Positions 12,406-23,680 of a stretch of 64,000 bases of DNA are shown here, piece by piece. Position 1 is the first letter of the stretch. Every line of letters begins with the position of its first letter. Position numbers and translations under genes: made by a program. The stretch is from Pollenia angustigena. Its lineage: Eukaryota > Arthropoda > Insecta > Diptera > Polleniidae. The notes below the pieces were generated by a model that had not been told where the DNA came from, did not search any database, and was given only the letters and a program-made list of their open reading frames with translations. The stretch is from positions 247,379,803 through 247,443,802 of the forward strand of contig OV884059.1 in NCBI GenBank assembly GCA_930367215.1, in the 5' to 3' direction.

Positions 12406-12770
12406 TAGGCTCTTTACAGTAATCAACTTCTTACATCTGCCATCAATTTGCGAAGCTGTTGAAATTTTCCCATAACAAATACATAGAACTAAAAATCAAC
12501 ATCTCTAAAATATATTTCTACCTCATTTATTTTCATTCTACATCTTCCAACTATTTAAGTGGCATCACTAGAAAAGTGGCAATAAATAATATTATTATTG
12601 TGGCAGCACTGACAAAAGGCAGTTGTTTTGAAAGCAGTGTTACCATTAGTCAAGTTTTTTCTTTTTCGCAACTCTTTTTTGTTTTTTAATTAATTCCAAG
12701 TACATTTTGGCGTTTCTTTTAAAATTTTTACACTTTTGTAAAAAAATTTTTTTTCAGAAATGGTGACTTT
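12406..12770. mobile_element. MITE family E, copy 2 (right-truncated)
   Basis: Starts TAGGCTCTTTACAGTAATCA after a TTA triplet and aligns throughout with 11696-12150, including the GTGGCAATAA and CAGTGTTACCAT blocks. The expected inverted right tip is missing; similarity ends near 12770. Shorter fragments of the same interior appear near 18780-18815 and 24890-24985. Confidence 0.7.
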
Positions 12771-12821
12771 TTTCCCGAAATATATGCAAGTGGGAAAAGA
12801 GTATTAAGCTAGTCTACAATA

Positions 12822-13045
12822 TCAAAGTAATTTTTTGGGAATACAAATTTTAAATTTAAAAGATTTTGTTATTCTTGCTTAATATCTTTAGTTTTTCTAA
12901 AATTTTTGAATGAAGTTTCCTGATGATCTGGCCTAAGCAACCAATGAAATGAACATAGGAATAGCTTATCTCATCAACAATAAATTGCAGTGGATTATCA
13001 AGAATAACAATTGGGAATTAAGCACAAATAAAAACATCTTTTATT
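12822..13045 (-). repeat. Dispersed repeat R1, copy 2
   Basis: Inverse orientation of the 3280 and 63015 copies. It is informative because it carries, at 12822-12880, the stretch AATTTTTTGGGAATACAAA...AGATTTTGTTATT next to the end that lacks it in other copies. That places the same block in inverted orientation at both ends of the family and supports a TIR of about 60 bp. Confidence 0.65.
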
Positions 13046-15276
13046 GTAAACCATTTTAATGTATTTATATTTAGAAAAAGTCTTTAGTTAACGAGTATTA
13101 ACAAAACTGAAAACACCCTTTTACGTCACTTGACTATAGACAACATATGTAATCGCAGACTCATTGAGCGGCCCTCGTAAATGAAATCCGACTTACAATA
13201 AGCAAATGAAAAGAAGGGCTGAAATATAGGAGGCTCTTTGAAAAAAAAAAAACTAATTTTGTGACCAAGACCTTAATATGGATTTATAATTATTATGTAA
13301 CCGAAAACACATATTTTTAAGGTTTTAAAAAATATTGTATTTTTTTAACCAATAAAAATTATTATTTCAACCTGCAAAGTTCATTATTTCTTTTTTTAAA
13401 TTATTTCTCTTCGATTCCATTTGATTGAGGGATAAAAGGATGTAAAGAATTGCAGTTGTCGATTACAGGTCAAAGGGTCAAAATCTTAGTGTTGCAGAGT
13501 GAATCGAAAGTCTTCACAACTAAATGCTACACGCGAATAATTTTTGATTCACTTCTATTCACATTCCCTTTTTTTATTGTACGTACCATCGTGCAACAAC
13601 AATAACAAAGTCATCAAGAAGAACCCTCAAAATATACAACGATGTGTTTCTTGCTAACGAAGAATAAGTACGATACTTGTTCTGTGTGTGACATGGTTAA
13701 GACATGACAACTGCTGCTGATGTGACCCGCAAATAAAAAAGCAAGACGAGAAAAAACAAATCATTACACACAAATGAAAATAAATGAGAGAATGGGTGTA
13801 ATGAAAATGATATGATGGTGATTGTGATGGCGATGGCGATGTTGGTGATGATGTTGAGATTATTGTATATGGGGTTGTCTTCTGCCACACAAACCAATAC
13901 AATTCATAAAGTTTATTTTCTTCTTCTCAAAGCGGGGAAAAACAAATCAGCCATAAAGAAATCCCATTTTTTCGTTTATTTTTTGTGACATAAAACATGT
14001 TAACCACAGGAGTTATCCTAAATTCCTGGTAATGTTGTAAATTGCGCAACTATTTGTTAAAAAAAAATATCTCAACATGTGTATAAATTACATTTGGCAG
14101 ACAACATTGTTGTGTGTAAGGAAAAACGTTCTTTAAAATTGATTTTTTTTTTTCATTGCGTTTGCAGTTGATGAAATGAAGAAGAAAGTAAACTATTATT
14201 TATAATTATTTCTTAAAACTGTACTATTTATTTTTAAAAAACTTTCTGACTTGTAGTATTGTATTAATTTTTGTACAAAAACCTCTTGAATTGGTATATG
14301 AGAACCTCTGCATAGTACGTGTGTTGCACAGTGATTTTTTTGTAATTAAAATGTAATTTTAATTATTTTAAAGATAAAATTCAAAATGTTTTCTGTGTGT
14401 ATAAGGCAACACACACACACACACAGAACCCATAAGCGTCACACATTGATATAAAAAAATTCTTTAAAACAAGAACAATAAAGTCAAGAACATGTTGCTT
14501 TTCATTAAGATAATGGAGCACTAAAACTCAATAGCGGTAAATACCTGCTTTTGTATTCACAAAAATATTTTATGCTTAACTCAGGTTTACAAAAGTAATT
14601 TTCTCCGAAAAGTTTCCTTAACAAGCGTTTGTTAAAGTTAATAATGGCTAATGTATACGGGGGTTGGAGTTAAAGAATCAACAATAAGGAAGGATGCATA
14701 TTAAGAAAATATCAAGTATCATTTTAATAACATTTCATACGAGTTTGTATAAACAAAAATGTAATAAGAATTGCAAACACATCCACATCTTAAATCTATT
14801 ACAAGGACATTAATAGTTAATAATTTACAAGGTGACATTATGTAGGAATTTATTTGCAATCGTTTACGGTCTAGATACACCCATGTAATAGAAAAGGTAG
14901 AAATCTAACTGAAATAAATACAGATAATTGCCACTGAACAGTGGAAGCCATAAATTTCAAAAACAGTACAAAATGGGCAAAGCCACCACTTCAGAGAAAC
15001 ATATAATGTTCTTTAATCGTTCCTTTTTCTGGAAAACTGGAAAACTTAACAAAAATAAAAACCAAACATTTTTAAGAAAAACAATTCAAATTTATTTTAT
15101 AAATTTTGAATCGTTTGCAACATTCAAACAAAATTTGATATTTTGTTTGGTATTCAAAATAGAAAGTTTACGTTATTTTAAAAAGTTATTTCTTGTGTGC
15201 GTGTGTATTTTGCTAAAATACAAATTTTTTATGTCACGCAAGAATAGTTTGTGATTGTATTTACTTTAAAGTTTCA
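13046..15276. other. Non-coding, microsatellites only
   Basis: No gene or mobile-element ends supported. There is a GATGGC/GATG-rich stretch at 13800-13860 and an AC repeat at 14408-14425. The 108-codon open frame at 14928-15254 is lysine/phenylalanine-rich, has no recognisable motif and is in keeping with chance in AT-rich DNA. Confidence 0.5.
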
Positions 15277-15720
15277 TCCCAGTAAAAAACGTGCTCCAAA
15301 AGGAGCAGGTTTTTTGTATGAATTCATACCTCAAAACGCTTCAAACCTGCTGATGTGATGCCTGATTTTTGTATGGGGTGTTCCCGGTTTGGAGGACTTT
15401 TTTCTGCTGACATAAAGCGCTTCTTTTGACATGCAAACATAGCGCTCCTAGAGTGCTTTTTTAAGGCCTAACTTCATTAACATATTCATTAATGTTTTGC
15501 TTTTACTTGTTTAAATGGCTTTTTTCAATCATTTTCGTAAACCATAATATATTTTTTTTCGCTTAAAAACCCTCTTCATTGTCAGCATTAAAATTGCAGC
15601 TTTTTTGTATGTTTTATTCGTTGTCATTTACTGCTTTATAAGAGCTCTCTAATTGAAGCTCTTGAGTATGCGCTTTTTCTCTGTAGTACTTCAAAAAACC
15701 CAAATTTTATTTTACTGGGA
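15277..15720. mobile_element. CCCAGTAAAA-ended MITE with internal hairpins
   Basis: Tips TCCCAGTAAAA and TTTTACTGGGA are exact inverses and are flanked by TCA on both sides (15274-15276, 15721-15723). The interior contains several small hairpins, for example GTGCTCCAAAAGGAGCAG near 15290 and GAGCTCTCTAATTGAAGCTC near 15643. No coding capacity. Confidence 0.65.
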
Positions 15721-16019
15721 TCAGTCTTAAGAGAGAGTAAGTCATTGCAATATTAAATTTGTAAGAGGAATCCTGCGTAATTAAAATTTTTAAATCACAG
15801 CACTTACGTAGACTTTCTAGAGCATACGACATACTTCCATTAGCGCCAATTTAAAAATTTTCTTATTTTGCGAAAAACTTTGATAAATTTTAAAACACAA
15901 GCGCACATCTTTGCGCTGCGCGGTAAGACATACAGAGAGGCAGTGTGATAAGTGCGCGAATTCTTAACAAATTTAATAAAAAAAAATAACATTTAATGTG
16001 CTACGGCACTTCCTAGCAT
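15721..16019. other. Non-coding spacer
   Basis: Nothing recognised. Confidence 0.4.
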
Positions 16020-16440
16020 ATTAAAGAATAACAGTAACAACAAAAAATTAAGTTTGTTAATCTGATCGTTACATTCAACAATTTTTATATGCGCTGGTAA
16101 AAGCGTTTTCTGTGTAAAAAATGTATTGCTTTAAAGTAGTGATAACCACTCCATAGACTCGCGAGCCAGTCCATAATCGTTTTTTTCACACAGACACGGC
16201 CGGTAATTCACATGTATATTACAACTTTGTTCGTTTCAAAACATCAGACTATCATCAGTCTCTGCGACCGCACACAAGCACATAATATCTTTGTATGCGT
16301 GCGTTCGGGGCTTTCTTAGTTCGGGGCTTGGTTATCACTGCTTTAAAGTAGGAACTTGCCAAATGAAATTCATGACTTTCGTAAGCGAGATGATAAGCGA
16401 AACATTTTAATTTCTCGTTTACAAACCTGCTATTTGCAAT
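16020..16440. repeat. Dispersed repeat S, split by a hAT MITE
   Basis: Flanks at 16060-16136 and 16341-16440 together match one continuous stretch at 39898-40060: TGATCGTTA, CAACAATTTT, ATGCGCT, AAAATGTATTGCTT, AAAGT, then GAAATTCATG, CGTAAGCG, AAGCGAAAC, TTACAAACCTGC. The 39.9-kb copy is the empty site for the insertion at 16137. The outer limits of repeat S were not determined. Confidence 0.7.
16137..16340. mobile_element. hAT MITE, 204 bp
   Basis: Tips TAGTGATAACCA and the inverse TGGTTATCACTG. It is flanked by a perfect 8-bp duplication, CTTTAAAG (16129-16136 and 16341-16348). The uninterrupted sequence at 39.95 kb shows the pre-insertion state with a single TGCTTCAAAGT. Tip sequence and 8-bp duplication fit the hAT superfamily. 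Confidence 0.85.
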
Positions 16441-18240
16441 TAAAGTTTACACATGTCTCTGAAAAATAATAAAGGCTTTCTCGGTAAACGAGGTTCTATC
16501 AGTATGTTAGAGCTTTGTTAACTATATCTCAAACAAAAACGTGTAGTAAGAAAATAGTTATATTAAATATCTTAAAAGGAAGACAAAAATTGAGAACACC
16601 AATCGAAAGATCGTAGTTGCGATATATAAGTATTTTTTGAAAAAAATGTTAGTTAGAACCTTGTTGTCCTAAGGTCGCGAATAATTTTAATACATAAAAA
16701 CAAAAAATTCTTTTCTATATTTTGCAATCAATGCAAATATCAGGACTTTGCATACTTTTAGATTTGGAAGAATCTTATTTTAATGTAACGTTTAATCCAT
16801 TTCGAATTTTCCTTTTCAAATTCTTTATTTCTTTATTTTTGCTGTTTTTTTTTTTTTTTTTTTTTTTTGCTGAATTCTTTCTTCTTTTCAGATTAAACTA
16901 CAATTTAAATGTAACTTATTCAGTATCTAGATTCGTTGCTATTTTTGTTGTTGTTGTTGTTGTTGTTGTGGAATCACAACAAAGAATTTGTATTGCATAA
17001 ACCGGATGCAGAATAAAAATCTGCTTTAAATCGCTATATCCGTTTACTTGTTGTTCGTTTTTTATGTCATTTGTAATGCTTCAGTCGTTTTTTTTTTTTA
17101 CATTTTCCTTTGTGCATAGAAAATGTTCTCGTTATAGTGGCAGTAGCAAATATGTAGTTGGCAAGAGCAAAGTGTACCTGTAGTTGAAGGCTAAAAGGAT
17201 TTCCTGAAATAAGAATACGACGACGATGCTCTTTTTATGCAGCTAAACATAATGGTTGTATAAAATTTGTTTTATTTTTTCTTATTCAGATCATTGGAAA
17301 CGTAAACAAGTAGATTTGTTATTGTCGCAAGGAGCCAATTCACCGATTAATAAAAAAACCTTTCGCGAGCATAAAAGTTATGATTTATATTTTTGATAAA
17401 GATTAAGCTCTACCACCGAGCAAAAGAAGAGCAATTATGTGTGTGAACGTTATTTAAAAATCAAAGTAGTAGAGAAAAAATGTAATATTTCCCTAATACT
17501 TATGCACTCTCAATGACAATCTTCAACATGCATTCGAATAAGACAAACATTTATAATAAAAAAAAGAGTACGTTGTACGAAAGAATCAAGGAAAATTCAG
17601 TAGAAGGTGGGGTGAAGTCAACAGCTGTTTTTTTCGATTATCGAGTTGTCAAAGTTTGTATGCAGAATACAGGTTTTATGTAAGCAAACATCTTTGTTAA
17701 CTAGCAATATTTTTGACGATCTCACCAAAAAAGCATTGTTGTTGTAGAGTTGACCTCGTCTCCTCTAGTAAATTCGTCTTGGAAAGAATATTGCATATAA
17801 AACCCGGTTTTCAAATATTTTGCTTTAAAAATATAATTATTTTTTACGGGTTGCACCGTAAGGTGATTATATTTTTAAAAGCGAGTTTCATATTTTGTAG
17901 CAAAAGACATACAAATATATTAAGTAGTGAAAAAGGATCATTGATTGACCCAGCAAAAAATAGCACACATAAAAACACGTTTCAAATTTCTCTTTTATAC
18001 TCGTACTATTAAACTGAATCCACTTAATTGAAAACAATACGCATATTTCAACGTCTTTATTATCTTTAAAATCATTTTTTTTTTTTTTCGTGAACTCTAC
18101 ATAAACTACTCGAATTAGGAACTTGCAACTTAAGTGACAGGATAAAGTAGAGTAGTATTAAGGGAATAATGTAAATTTTTATTTAAAGCATAAAATGTGT
18201 TGGGTACATAAACGTGAAGAAAAAACTATTTAACAAGTTC
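16441..18240. other. Non-coding, T-run and TTG repeat
   Basis: A run of 24 T (16845-16868) and a TTG/GTT repeat (about 16945-16969) are the only clear structures. The open frames at 16722-17000 and 17713-18012 have no recognisable domain. Confidence 0.5.
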
Positions 18241-18244
18241 AGAT

Positions 18245-18445
18245 TCGAACCTAGGCTACTTCAATGTCTACAATTGTTGTCCGTTTTAATTGACGGTTAG
18301 CAAATGTTTACCACGTTCAAGCATAAATGTTAATATTTGTATCAAAAATCACTGCCCCAGTTGGGATATGAACATAAATACTTCCTTATTTGTTGATATT
18401 TTCAGTTCTGCGCTCAAGTCAGCTGAGCTACGCACAATTGCAAAT
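18245..18445 (-). repeat. tRNA-like SINE head(s)
   Basis: On the minus strand, GCGTAGCTCAGCTGACTTGA (about 18437-18418) resembles a pol III A box. It is followed about 60 nt later by GTTCATATCCCAACTGGGGC (about 18374-18355), a B-box-like arm. Nearer 18250, GTAGCCTAGGTTCGAATCTG is an even better B box. This is the layout of tRNA-derived SINEs. A tail and target duplications were not identified, so it may be a relic, and the spacing is not that of a functional tRNA. Confidence 0.4.
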
Positions 18446-18939
18446 CATCGTGTAAATTACGACAAACTACTTTATCAATGAATATTTATAATGCTGCGAG
18501 TAGTTTTAATGAAACTAAAGGCCTAATTTAAATGTGCATGAACTTGCTTTAGCAAATGTACGAATATATTTAAATCATATGTGCAAACTGTCAGTTGAAT
18601 TGTTTAAGTAAAGTGCGAAACTGATGGCATATTTCATACGGAATCAGGTATTCTTTGATTTTGTTTTTGGTTTTCAAATGCATTTGACGTTCTCTTCGTT
18701 ATTTTTTGACAGTAGCTTAAGCTACTTTATGCATATTTAGGTAGTTGTTGTTAAAATATAAGCATAGTGTTTGCTGAGATCACCATTTGTCAAGTTTTCC
18801 ATTTTTTGCAAGTTTTTTTTTTTTTGTCCTGCCAGTGCCAGACAAAATTTTCTTCATCACGGGTTCTGTTCACTTATATAGGTGCCCTTCTTCTTAAGCG
18901 AGTGTGGCCGCCATGATTTAAAATATATCGAGCTAGTGG

Positions 18940-19569
18940 ATTTGGGTGTTGTTCAAGCCTTTTTAAATATTTTATTGCATATTTTGTATCATGGTTTTAA
19001 CTAATGGCACATTGAGATCCTTATGAATGTTTGAATTTATAACATACCAGGGAGCGGCTGTGATAATTCGAAGAAGTTTATTTTGGCGCCTTTGAATTTT
19101 GTCGATATTAGAGGCCGAGGCAGTGCCCCATAGTTGAATACCGTAGCACCAGATAGGCTTTAAGATAGAGTTGTAAAGTAGAAGCTTGCAATCGAGACTA
19201 AGGACAGAGTTTCTTCCAATAAGCCAATGAATTTGAATGGCTTTTAGTTTCATTTGAGGTTATTTTGCCTCTATATGGCATTTCCACGTTAATCGCCGAT
19301 CCAGATGTATACCGAGATATTTAACATGCGAATGTTGAGGAATTATTTGATTATTGATTGTAATAGGGGGGCAAGATTCCCGGCACAAAGTGAATGTTAT
19401 ATGTACGCAATTTTGCTCATTGACCATTATCCTCCATTGTCGTAACCATATTTCTAGTTGAAATATATGATGCTGTAAGTAACGCGATGCTTCATAACGA
19501 TTTTCGTGGACGCTTAGAAAAGCTGTATCGTCTACAAATGTTGAAGTTTGTGTATAGTTGCTTGTTGGC
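18940..19569 (-). pseudogene. Jockey reverse transcriptase, catalytic and C-terminal part
   Basis: From the minus strand, SNYTQTSTFVDDTAFLS (about 19560-19510) contains the FVDD variant of the RT catalytic [FY]xDD box. It is followed by KYLGIHLDRRLTWKCHI (about 19320-19275) and LYNSILKPIWCYGIQLWGTA (about 19170-19115), then LLRIITAAPWY near 19060. These are the standard thumb and C-terminal motifs of Jockey-type ORF2. A frame break near 19258 separates the two main segments. The upstream part continues across the 19583-19796 insert, where GVPQGSILDPQLY is found (about 19857-19820). Confidence 0.85.
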
Positions 19570-19582
19570 ATGTCCGAAGTAT

Positions 19583-19796
19583 CTCGCTCGGGGTTTGCTT
19601 CAGTTCGAAGGTCACCAGAGGCTAAAAAGAACCGATACTTTGAGCCTAACTAGAAGACATTTTTAAAATTTGAATACAGTAGTTAGTGGTTACACTGGTA
19701 ACAACTAATAAACAACAAGTAGAATTAAGATTTGAATACATATTGTAAATTTCGATAAGAAAGATTCAATAATAAAAATAAATTAAAAAAAAAAAA
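19583..19796 (+). mobile_element. Retroposed insert with A-rich tail in Jockey
   Basis: A 214-bp sequence is flanked by a perfect 13-bp duplication, ATGTCCGAAGTAT (19570-19582 and 19797-19809). It ends in AATAAAAATAAATT plus a run of A, so it was inserted by LINE-type target-primed retroposition, in the opposite sense to its host. The first 84 nt read as an open frame from the left edge (GLLQFEGHQRLKRTD, ending RRHF and stop), followed by about 120 nt containing AATAAA signals. It could be a 5'-truncated processed copy of a cellular mRNA or a SINE. No parent gene was recognised and no clear pol III boxes are present. Confidence 0.8.
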
Positions 19797-19809
19797 ATGT
19801 CCGAAGTAT

Positions 19810-20365
19810 AAATTAAGTATAATTGGGGGTCCAGGATGCTGCCTTGTGGGACTCCAGCGGCAATGGGCTGAGGTGAACTTAAGAAATTTCCTTCTTAAAG
19901 TAAATTTTGCTTCAATTTATGTAATAAGCCTTCATGCCAGACTTTATCAAAAGCTTGCGAAACATCGATGAAGAGTGCTAAGCAATATTTCTTTTCTTCA
20001 AATGCTTTCCTTATGACATTTACTATTCGATGAGTCTGTTCGATTGTGCTGTGTTTTCTTCTAAATCCGAACTGATGGTTTGGAATACATCTATTTACAC
20101 TTAAAATCGGTGTTAATTTTGAAACTAATAATTTCTCAAACAGCTTTGACACATTTGATAATAAGCTAATAGGCCTATAAGACTCAACTTTTGTATGATC
20201 TTTACCTGGCTTTGGTATCATGGTAACTAAGGAAACCTTCCATTTTTGAGGATAGTATTCAAGGCGTAAAATAGCATTAAAAATAAAAAGAATAATTTTC
20301 TTTGCTATGCGAGGTAGCTCCAAAGGCATTTTATTACTGATTTTATCAATACCAGGTGCCTTCTT
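19810..20365 (-). pseudogene. Jockey reverse transcriptase, N-terminal part
   Basis: The minus-strand reading starts KKAPGIDKIS (about 20365-20336) and continues through WKVSLVTMIPKPGKDH, YRPISLLSNVSKLFEKLL, NHQFGFRRKHSTIEQ and LALFIDVSQAFDKVWHEGLL (to about 19910). These match RT motifs 0-3, including the first catalytic aspartate in FIDVSQAFD. A frame break and loss of some tens of codons follow at about 19890, before the GVPQGS motif resumes. Directly upstream the frame is cut by the insert at 20369-22356; joining across it at the ACA duplication restores a continuous reading. Confidence 0.88.
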
Positions 20366-20368
20366 ACA

Positions 20369-22356
20369 GCGTAATTAATAAACGCATCATTGCAGCTTTA
20401 TAAGTCATTAATAAGCAAAAGTCGAAAAAAAGTATTTATAAATGTTTAATAGCCTAATCAACGTTTAATAAACATTTCATAAATTTGAAATATTTATAGT
20501 AGCCTTTACCCTACTTTAAGCGTTTAATAAAGTGATATTTCAATGTTTGTTAAAATAAAATTTTAATAATTGCACGAAAAATTAAACATTTTTGTCTTCT
20601 TATTTATTTTAATAAAAAAGTTTAATACGCATAAAAATATTTTTCTAGAAAAACTATAACTTATGTTTGAATTAATTTTAAATATAAATTGCTCGATAGA
20701 TTTTTTTTGTTAAAAATAACGTGGGTCGCGAGATATGATTTCTGTTGAAACTTATGGCGTTTTCTTTTCTAAAAAAAAGTGTTGCATAAGTGTGTGACTT
20801 GGCAACATTTTTAAATGCTCCCCTAATTTTTAAGAAGTGTTGCATATTATACGTTTACAAAAGAACACAAATTGCGGCATAACACAATAAAGTACATATT
20901 TGTTAAAGCAAATACAAAGTAGAAAACACATAGTGTATAAGTCTGTTGGTTACTGGTTTGCCGCACGGAACAAAAATGTTTTATTCTACATGATTTGAAT
21001 GGAACATGTAGCACAGCAATTACAAACAACAATATTTTAACTCTTGCATCGAAAATATGCAAAAAGTGACGAATGAAGGAAAACAATGTTTAGAGAACTG
21101 TAAAATTAAGGCTAGCAGGCAATGCTAGAACTCGATATCTCTTTATATATTCGAGATATCAAAAAAGGTATTGAGTGTTAAAAAAGAGGGCGCTATAATT
21201 ATAACATAGAATTGATTTAAAACCAAATCAAAACCGACGAAATTAAATTTATAATTTTATAAATTTTTCGAAATTCGAATGTTTAGAGGGTAAAAAAGGT
21301 AAAAACGGGAAAATTCGGTAACCTTTTATCTCCAAAACTAAAAGAGATGCAAAATAAATGTAATACTTATCGTTGTTCTTTAAAAAATAAGCGGACAGGT
21401 GTCTGTTACTTTTTTTAAAATTCGGACCTATTAGGAAGTAAACGGGTAAAATCTGAATTTTTGTACTTTTTTGCCACCCCATCTATCTTTTGAACCGATA
21501 AACATAGAAACAAAGTTTATACCACATTTGAGACTTATCAAAAATAAATACGTATACGAATTTGGTACTTTTTCGAAATTCGAATATTTAAGGGGTGAAA
21601 ATCGTAACTATTTTTGGTACTTTTTTTACAAAACATTTTCCTCCAAGCATTGACATATTCGTACTAAATTTAAACTGAAATTTTTGATACTTTAATGGTG
21701 GAAAAATATAGTACCCAAAAAAGGAAATATGGGAAATTTGATATTTTTCTTTAGCTTTTTGGTTCTTCAAAATGCTAAAATTGAAACCATTTTAAAACTA
21801 GAAAAATAAACTTTGGCGTAAAAATATGTCCACGAAGAAAAAGGAGACGCTAACGAAGTAGCGGGTATATGCTAGTGTATAATAAAAACTGGTTAAATTA
21901 TTCATTAAACATAAAGCTGTTTAATCTCTTTTGGAACCGACAGCGTTTAAGCAGTAAAAATTTGATATTGCTAATAAATGATTTACATATTTCGCTTCTA
22001 TTTCAATAGTACATACATATGTACATATGTATTTTATTAACAAAAAAAATAAAAACATAAAATTATTTAAGATATTACGTTTTAAAAAAATAGAAATTCA
22101 TTTTAAACTGAAAACAAAACAGACATTGACTTAAAATTCGTTCGTTGTATGATACTTGTATTAACTTGTATCGTTTCATCCCTAGTTGAATGCATCACTA
22201 TTACAAAAATTACAATTAAAATAACATGTTGTTGCCAACATAAAAATATAAAAGTAATATAAGCGTTTAATTGTTAATTCACTTCTATTAAGTGTTTATA
22301 AATTAGACTTTTTATTAATGGTTTATAAAACAAAAAGTGTTTGATAACTATTGTAG
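20369..22356. mobile_element. 2-kb insertion inside Jockey ORF2
   Basis: Jockey coding sequence stops at 20365 and resumes at 22360. A 3-bp ACA (20366-20368, 22357-22359) flanks the 1988-bp insert. The tips are weak inverted repeats (both have AAACRC and TTATAARYCATTAATAA). Related ends and interior (TTTAATAAACMWTTCATAAA, GCATCACTA) occur at about 28553-29021, so this is a dispersed family. No transposase is recognised. It appears to contain another element with a Helitron-like 3' end at 21875. Confidence 0.7.
21143..21875 (+). mobile_element. Probable Helitron fragment, 3' end at 21875
   Basis: The 3' terminus has the Helitron layout: a short hairpin CGCTA-ACGAAG-TAGCG (21849-21864), a spacer of about 8 nt and CTAG (21872-21875), immediately followed by T. 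The 5' limit is uncertain; TCTCTTTATATATTC at about 21143 is a candidate because Helitrons start with TC. There is no Rep/helicase coding sequence. The hairpin is short, so the call rests mainly on the arrangement, which is repeated at 58336. Confidence 0.5.
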
Positions 22357-23668
22357 ACATTTAAGCTGAAATAAGAAATTTTTATGAATTAGACCGTTAG
22401 TGTTTAAGTCACAAATAGCCTTTTCTCTAGCAGCAACAGGTGGTAACTCGACCGCAATATTGTGAGATATATTTGGTGTAAATACGTTTTTCAAGTGACT
22501 AACAAACAGATTTCCTTTTTCAATATTGCCCAACTACCATTCAAGTTTTTTAGTGGTGGCTTAGATATAACTGGCCTTTTTAGATTTCTAGCTGCACGCC
22601 ATATTGAGTAGTCAGATTGTGGAGTTGCATCAAGTTCCTTAAGATATTTTTCTAGAGAAGCCGTTTTCTGATTCTGCAGTAACTTTCTTAGCCTTTTTGT
22701 GCACTCTTTTAATAAAATCTTAAGTTGCGGGGATCTGTAAAGTTGCCACTCTCTTCGAACTCTCCTTTTTTCAGTCAAGAGCCGCTCGACATCTGCAGAA
22801 TATATTTTATTATTTAAAATTTTTTTGGGGGTAACGCTGGAATGTTGAAGAGCTAGTTTAAGATAACTGTCAAAGTTAACAATAGAGAGATCCACATTCT
22901 CCGGTGTACTAAGTGGAATATTTTCTGTGCAATGGGCACTGAGAAATTTTTTATATTTTAACCAATTTATTTGTTTGGCTGGCGTCGCTAAGTAACCTGA
23001 CGGAAATATAATTCTATTTGGGTTCGATATAGTAACAATTGTAGGTGTGTGGTCGGATGATTATTCTAAGGAAGCTTCAACATGAATCGTTTCTGTGGGG
23101 ATGTTTTTAACCACGCCAAAGTCGATAACATCTGGAATTTTTTGCTGATCAGTAGGCCAATATGTTGGTTGCCCGCTCGCGACCTCATTTAAACCCATTT
23201 TAGAGATTGTGTTAAACAAAACACACCCTTTTGGTGTTATAAGTCGTGACCCCCAGAAGGTATGCTTAGCGTTATAATCGCCAGCGGCCAGGAAACAGGG
23301 TCCTAATGATTTATAATATTTATAATATGATATGAAAAATCTAGGTGGAGAGTATTAAGAAGAAATTACTATGTTTTGATTTAGCTCTTCAACACAAATA
23401 GTCGTTGCTTGCAGATTGTCTTCACGGTTATCACACATAAGGTAGTGTTTGACTCGGGTTTTTATCAATATGGCAGAACCTCCACAAGCTCTATCTCGAG
23501 GGTCCTTGGTGTCATATAGTATGTAACCATTAATTTTAAATGTGATTCTTGAGGTCAGATGAGTTTCAGAAGCCATCATAACATCAATTTGTTAATTTTT
23601 AAGAAAGTATTCTAGTTCATTTTTATGTTCGCGAATGCCGTTTGCGTTCCAAAAACAAATTTTTTAAC
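22357..23668 (-). pseudogene. Jockey endonuclease and linker region
   Basis: The minus strand from 23668 reads ICFWNANGIREHKNELE, then ASETHLT (23579 on), NGYILYDTKDPRDRACGGSA, and, past a stop at 23354, YSPPR, AAGDYNAKHTFWGSR (about 23300-23256), then SSDHTP (about 23065). NANG, E-T-H-L, GDxNAKH and SSDH are the conserved catalytic blocks of the APE-type endonuclease. The linker follows, with RRVRREWQLYRSP, LRKLLQNQKT and SDYSIWRAARNLKRP, typical of Jockey ORF2. In-frame stops at 23354 and about 23072 and a frameshift near 22510 show it is inactive. Confidence 0.85.
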
Positions 23669-23680
23669 AGTTTTTTGTGA

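Larger units (their letters stand above)
18813..23680 (-). mobile_element. Jockey-clade non-LTR retrotransposon, disrupted
   Basis: Read on the minus strand, the order is endonuclease (about 23668-22920), linker (22900-22357), reverse transcriptase (20365-18972), a short 3' UTR ending GGCACTGGCAGGAC, and a poly(A) tail seen as the T-run at 18813-18825. No gag-like ORF1 is visible, so the 5' part is missing. It is broken by a 214-bp retroposed insert (19583-19796), a 2-kb insert (20369-22356), frameshifts and stops. A second, more degraded copy of the same family lies on the plus strand at 57183-58280 and shares the 3' UTR. Domain order, tail and RT sequence support the Jockey clade. Confidence 0.88.

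Noticed and set aside
14928..15254. 108-codon frame
   Set aside because: K/F/N-rich composition typical of chance in AT-rich DNA; no motif or signal.
18245..18445. Functional tRNA gene
   Set aside because: A- and B-box-like motifs are present but there is no acceptor stem or anticodon arm; treated as a SINE-like relic.
20195..20215. TTTACCTGG as a minus-strand donor
   Set aside because: It is part of the Jockey RT coding sequence (PKPGKDH).
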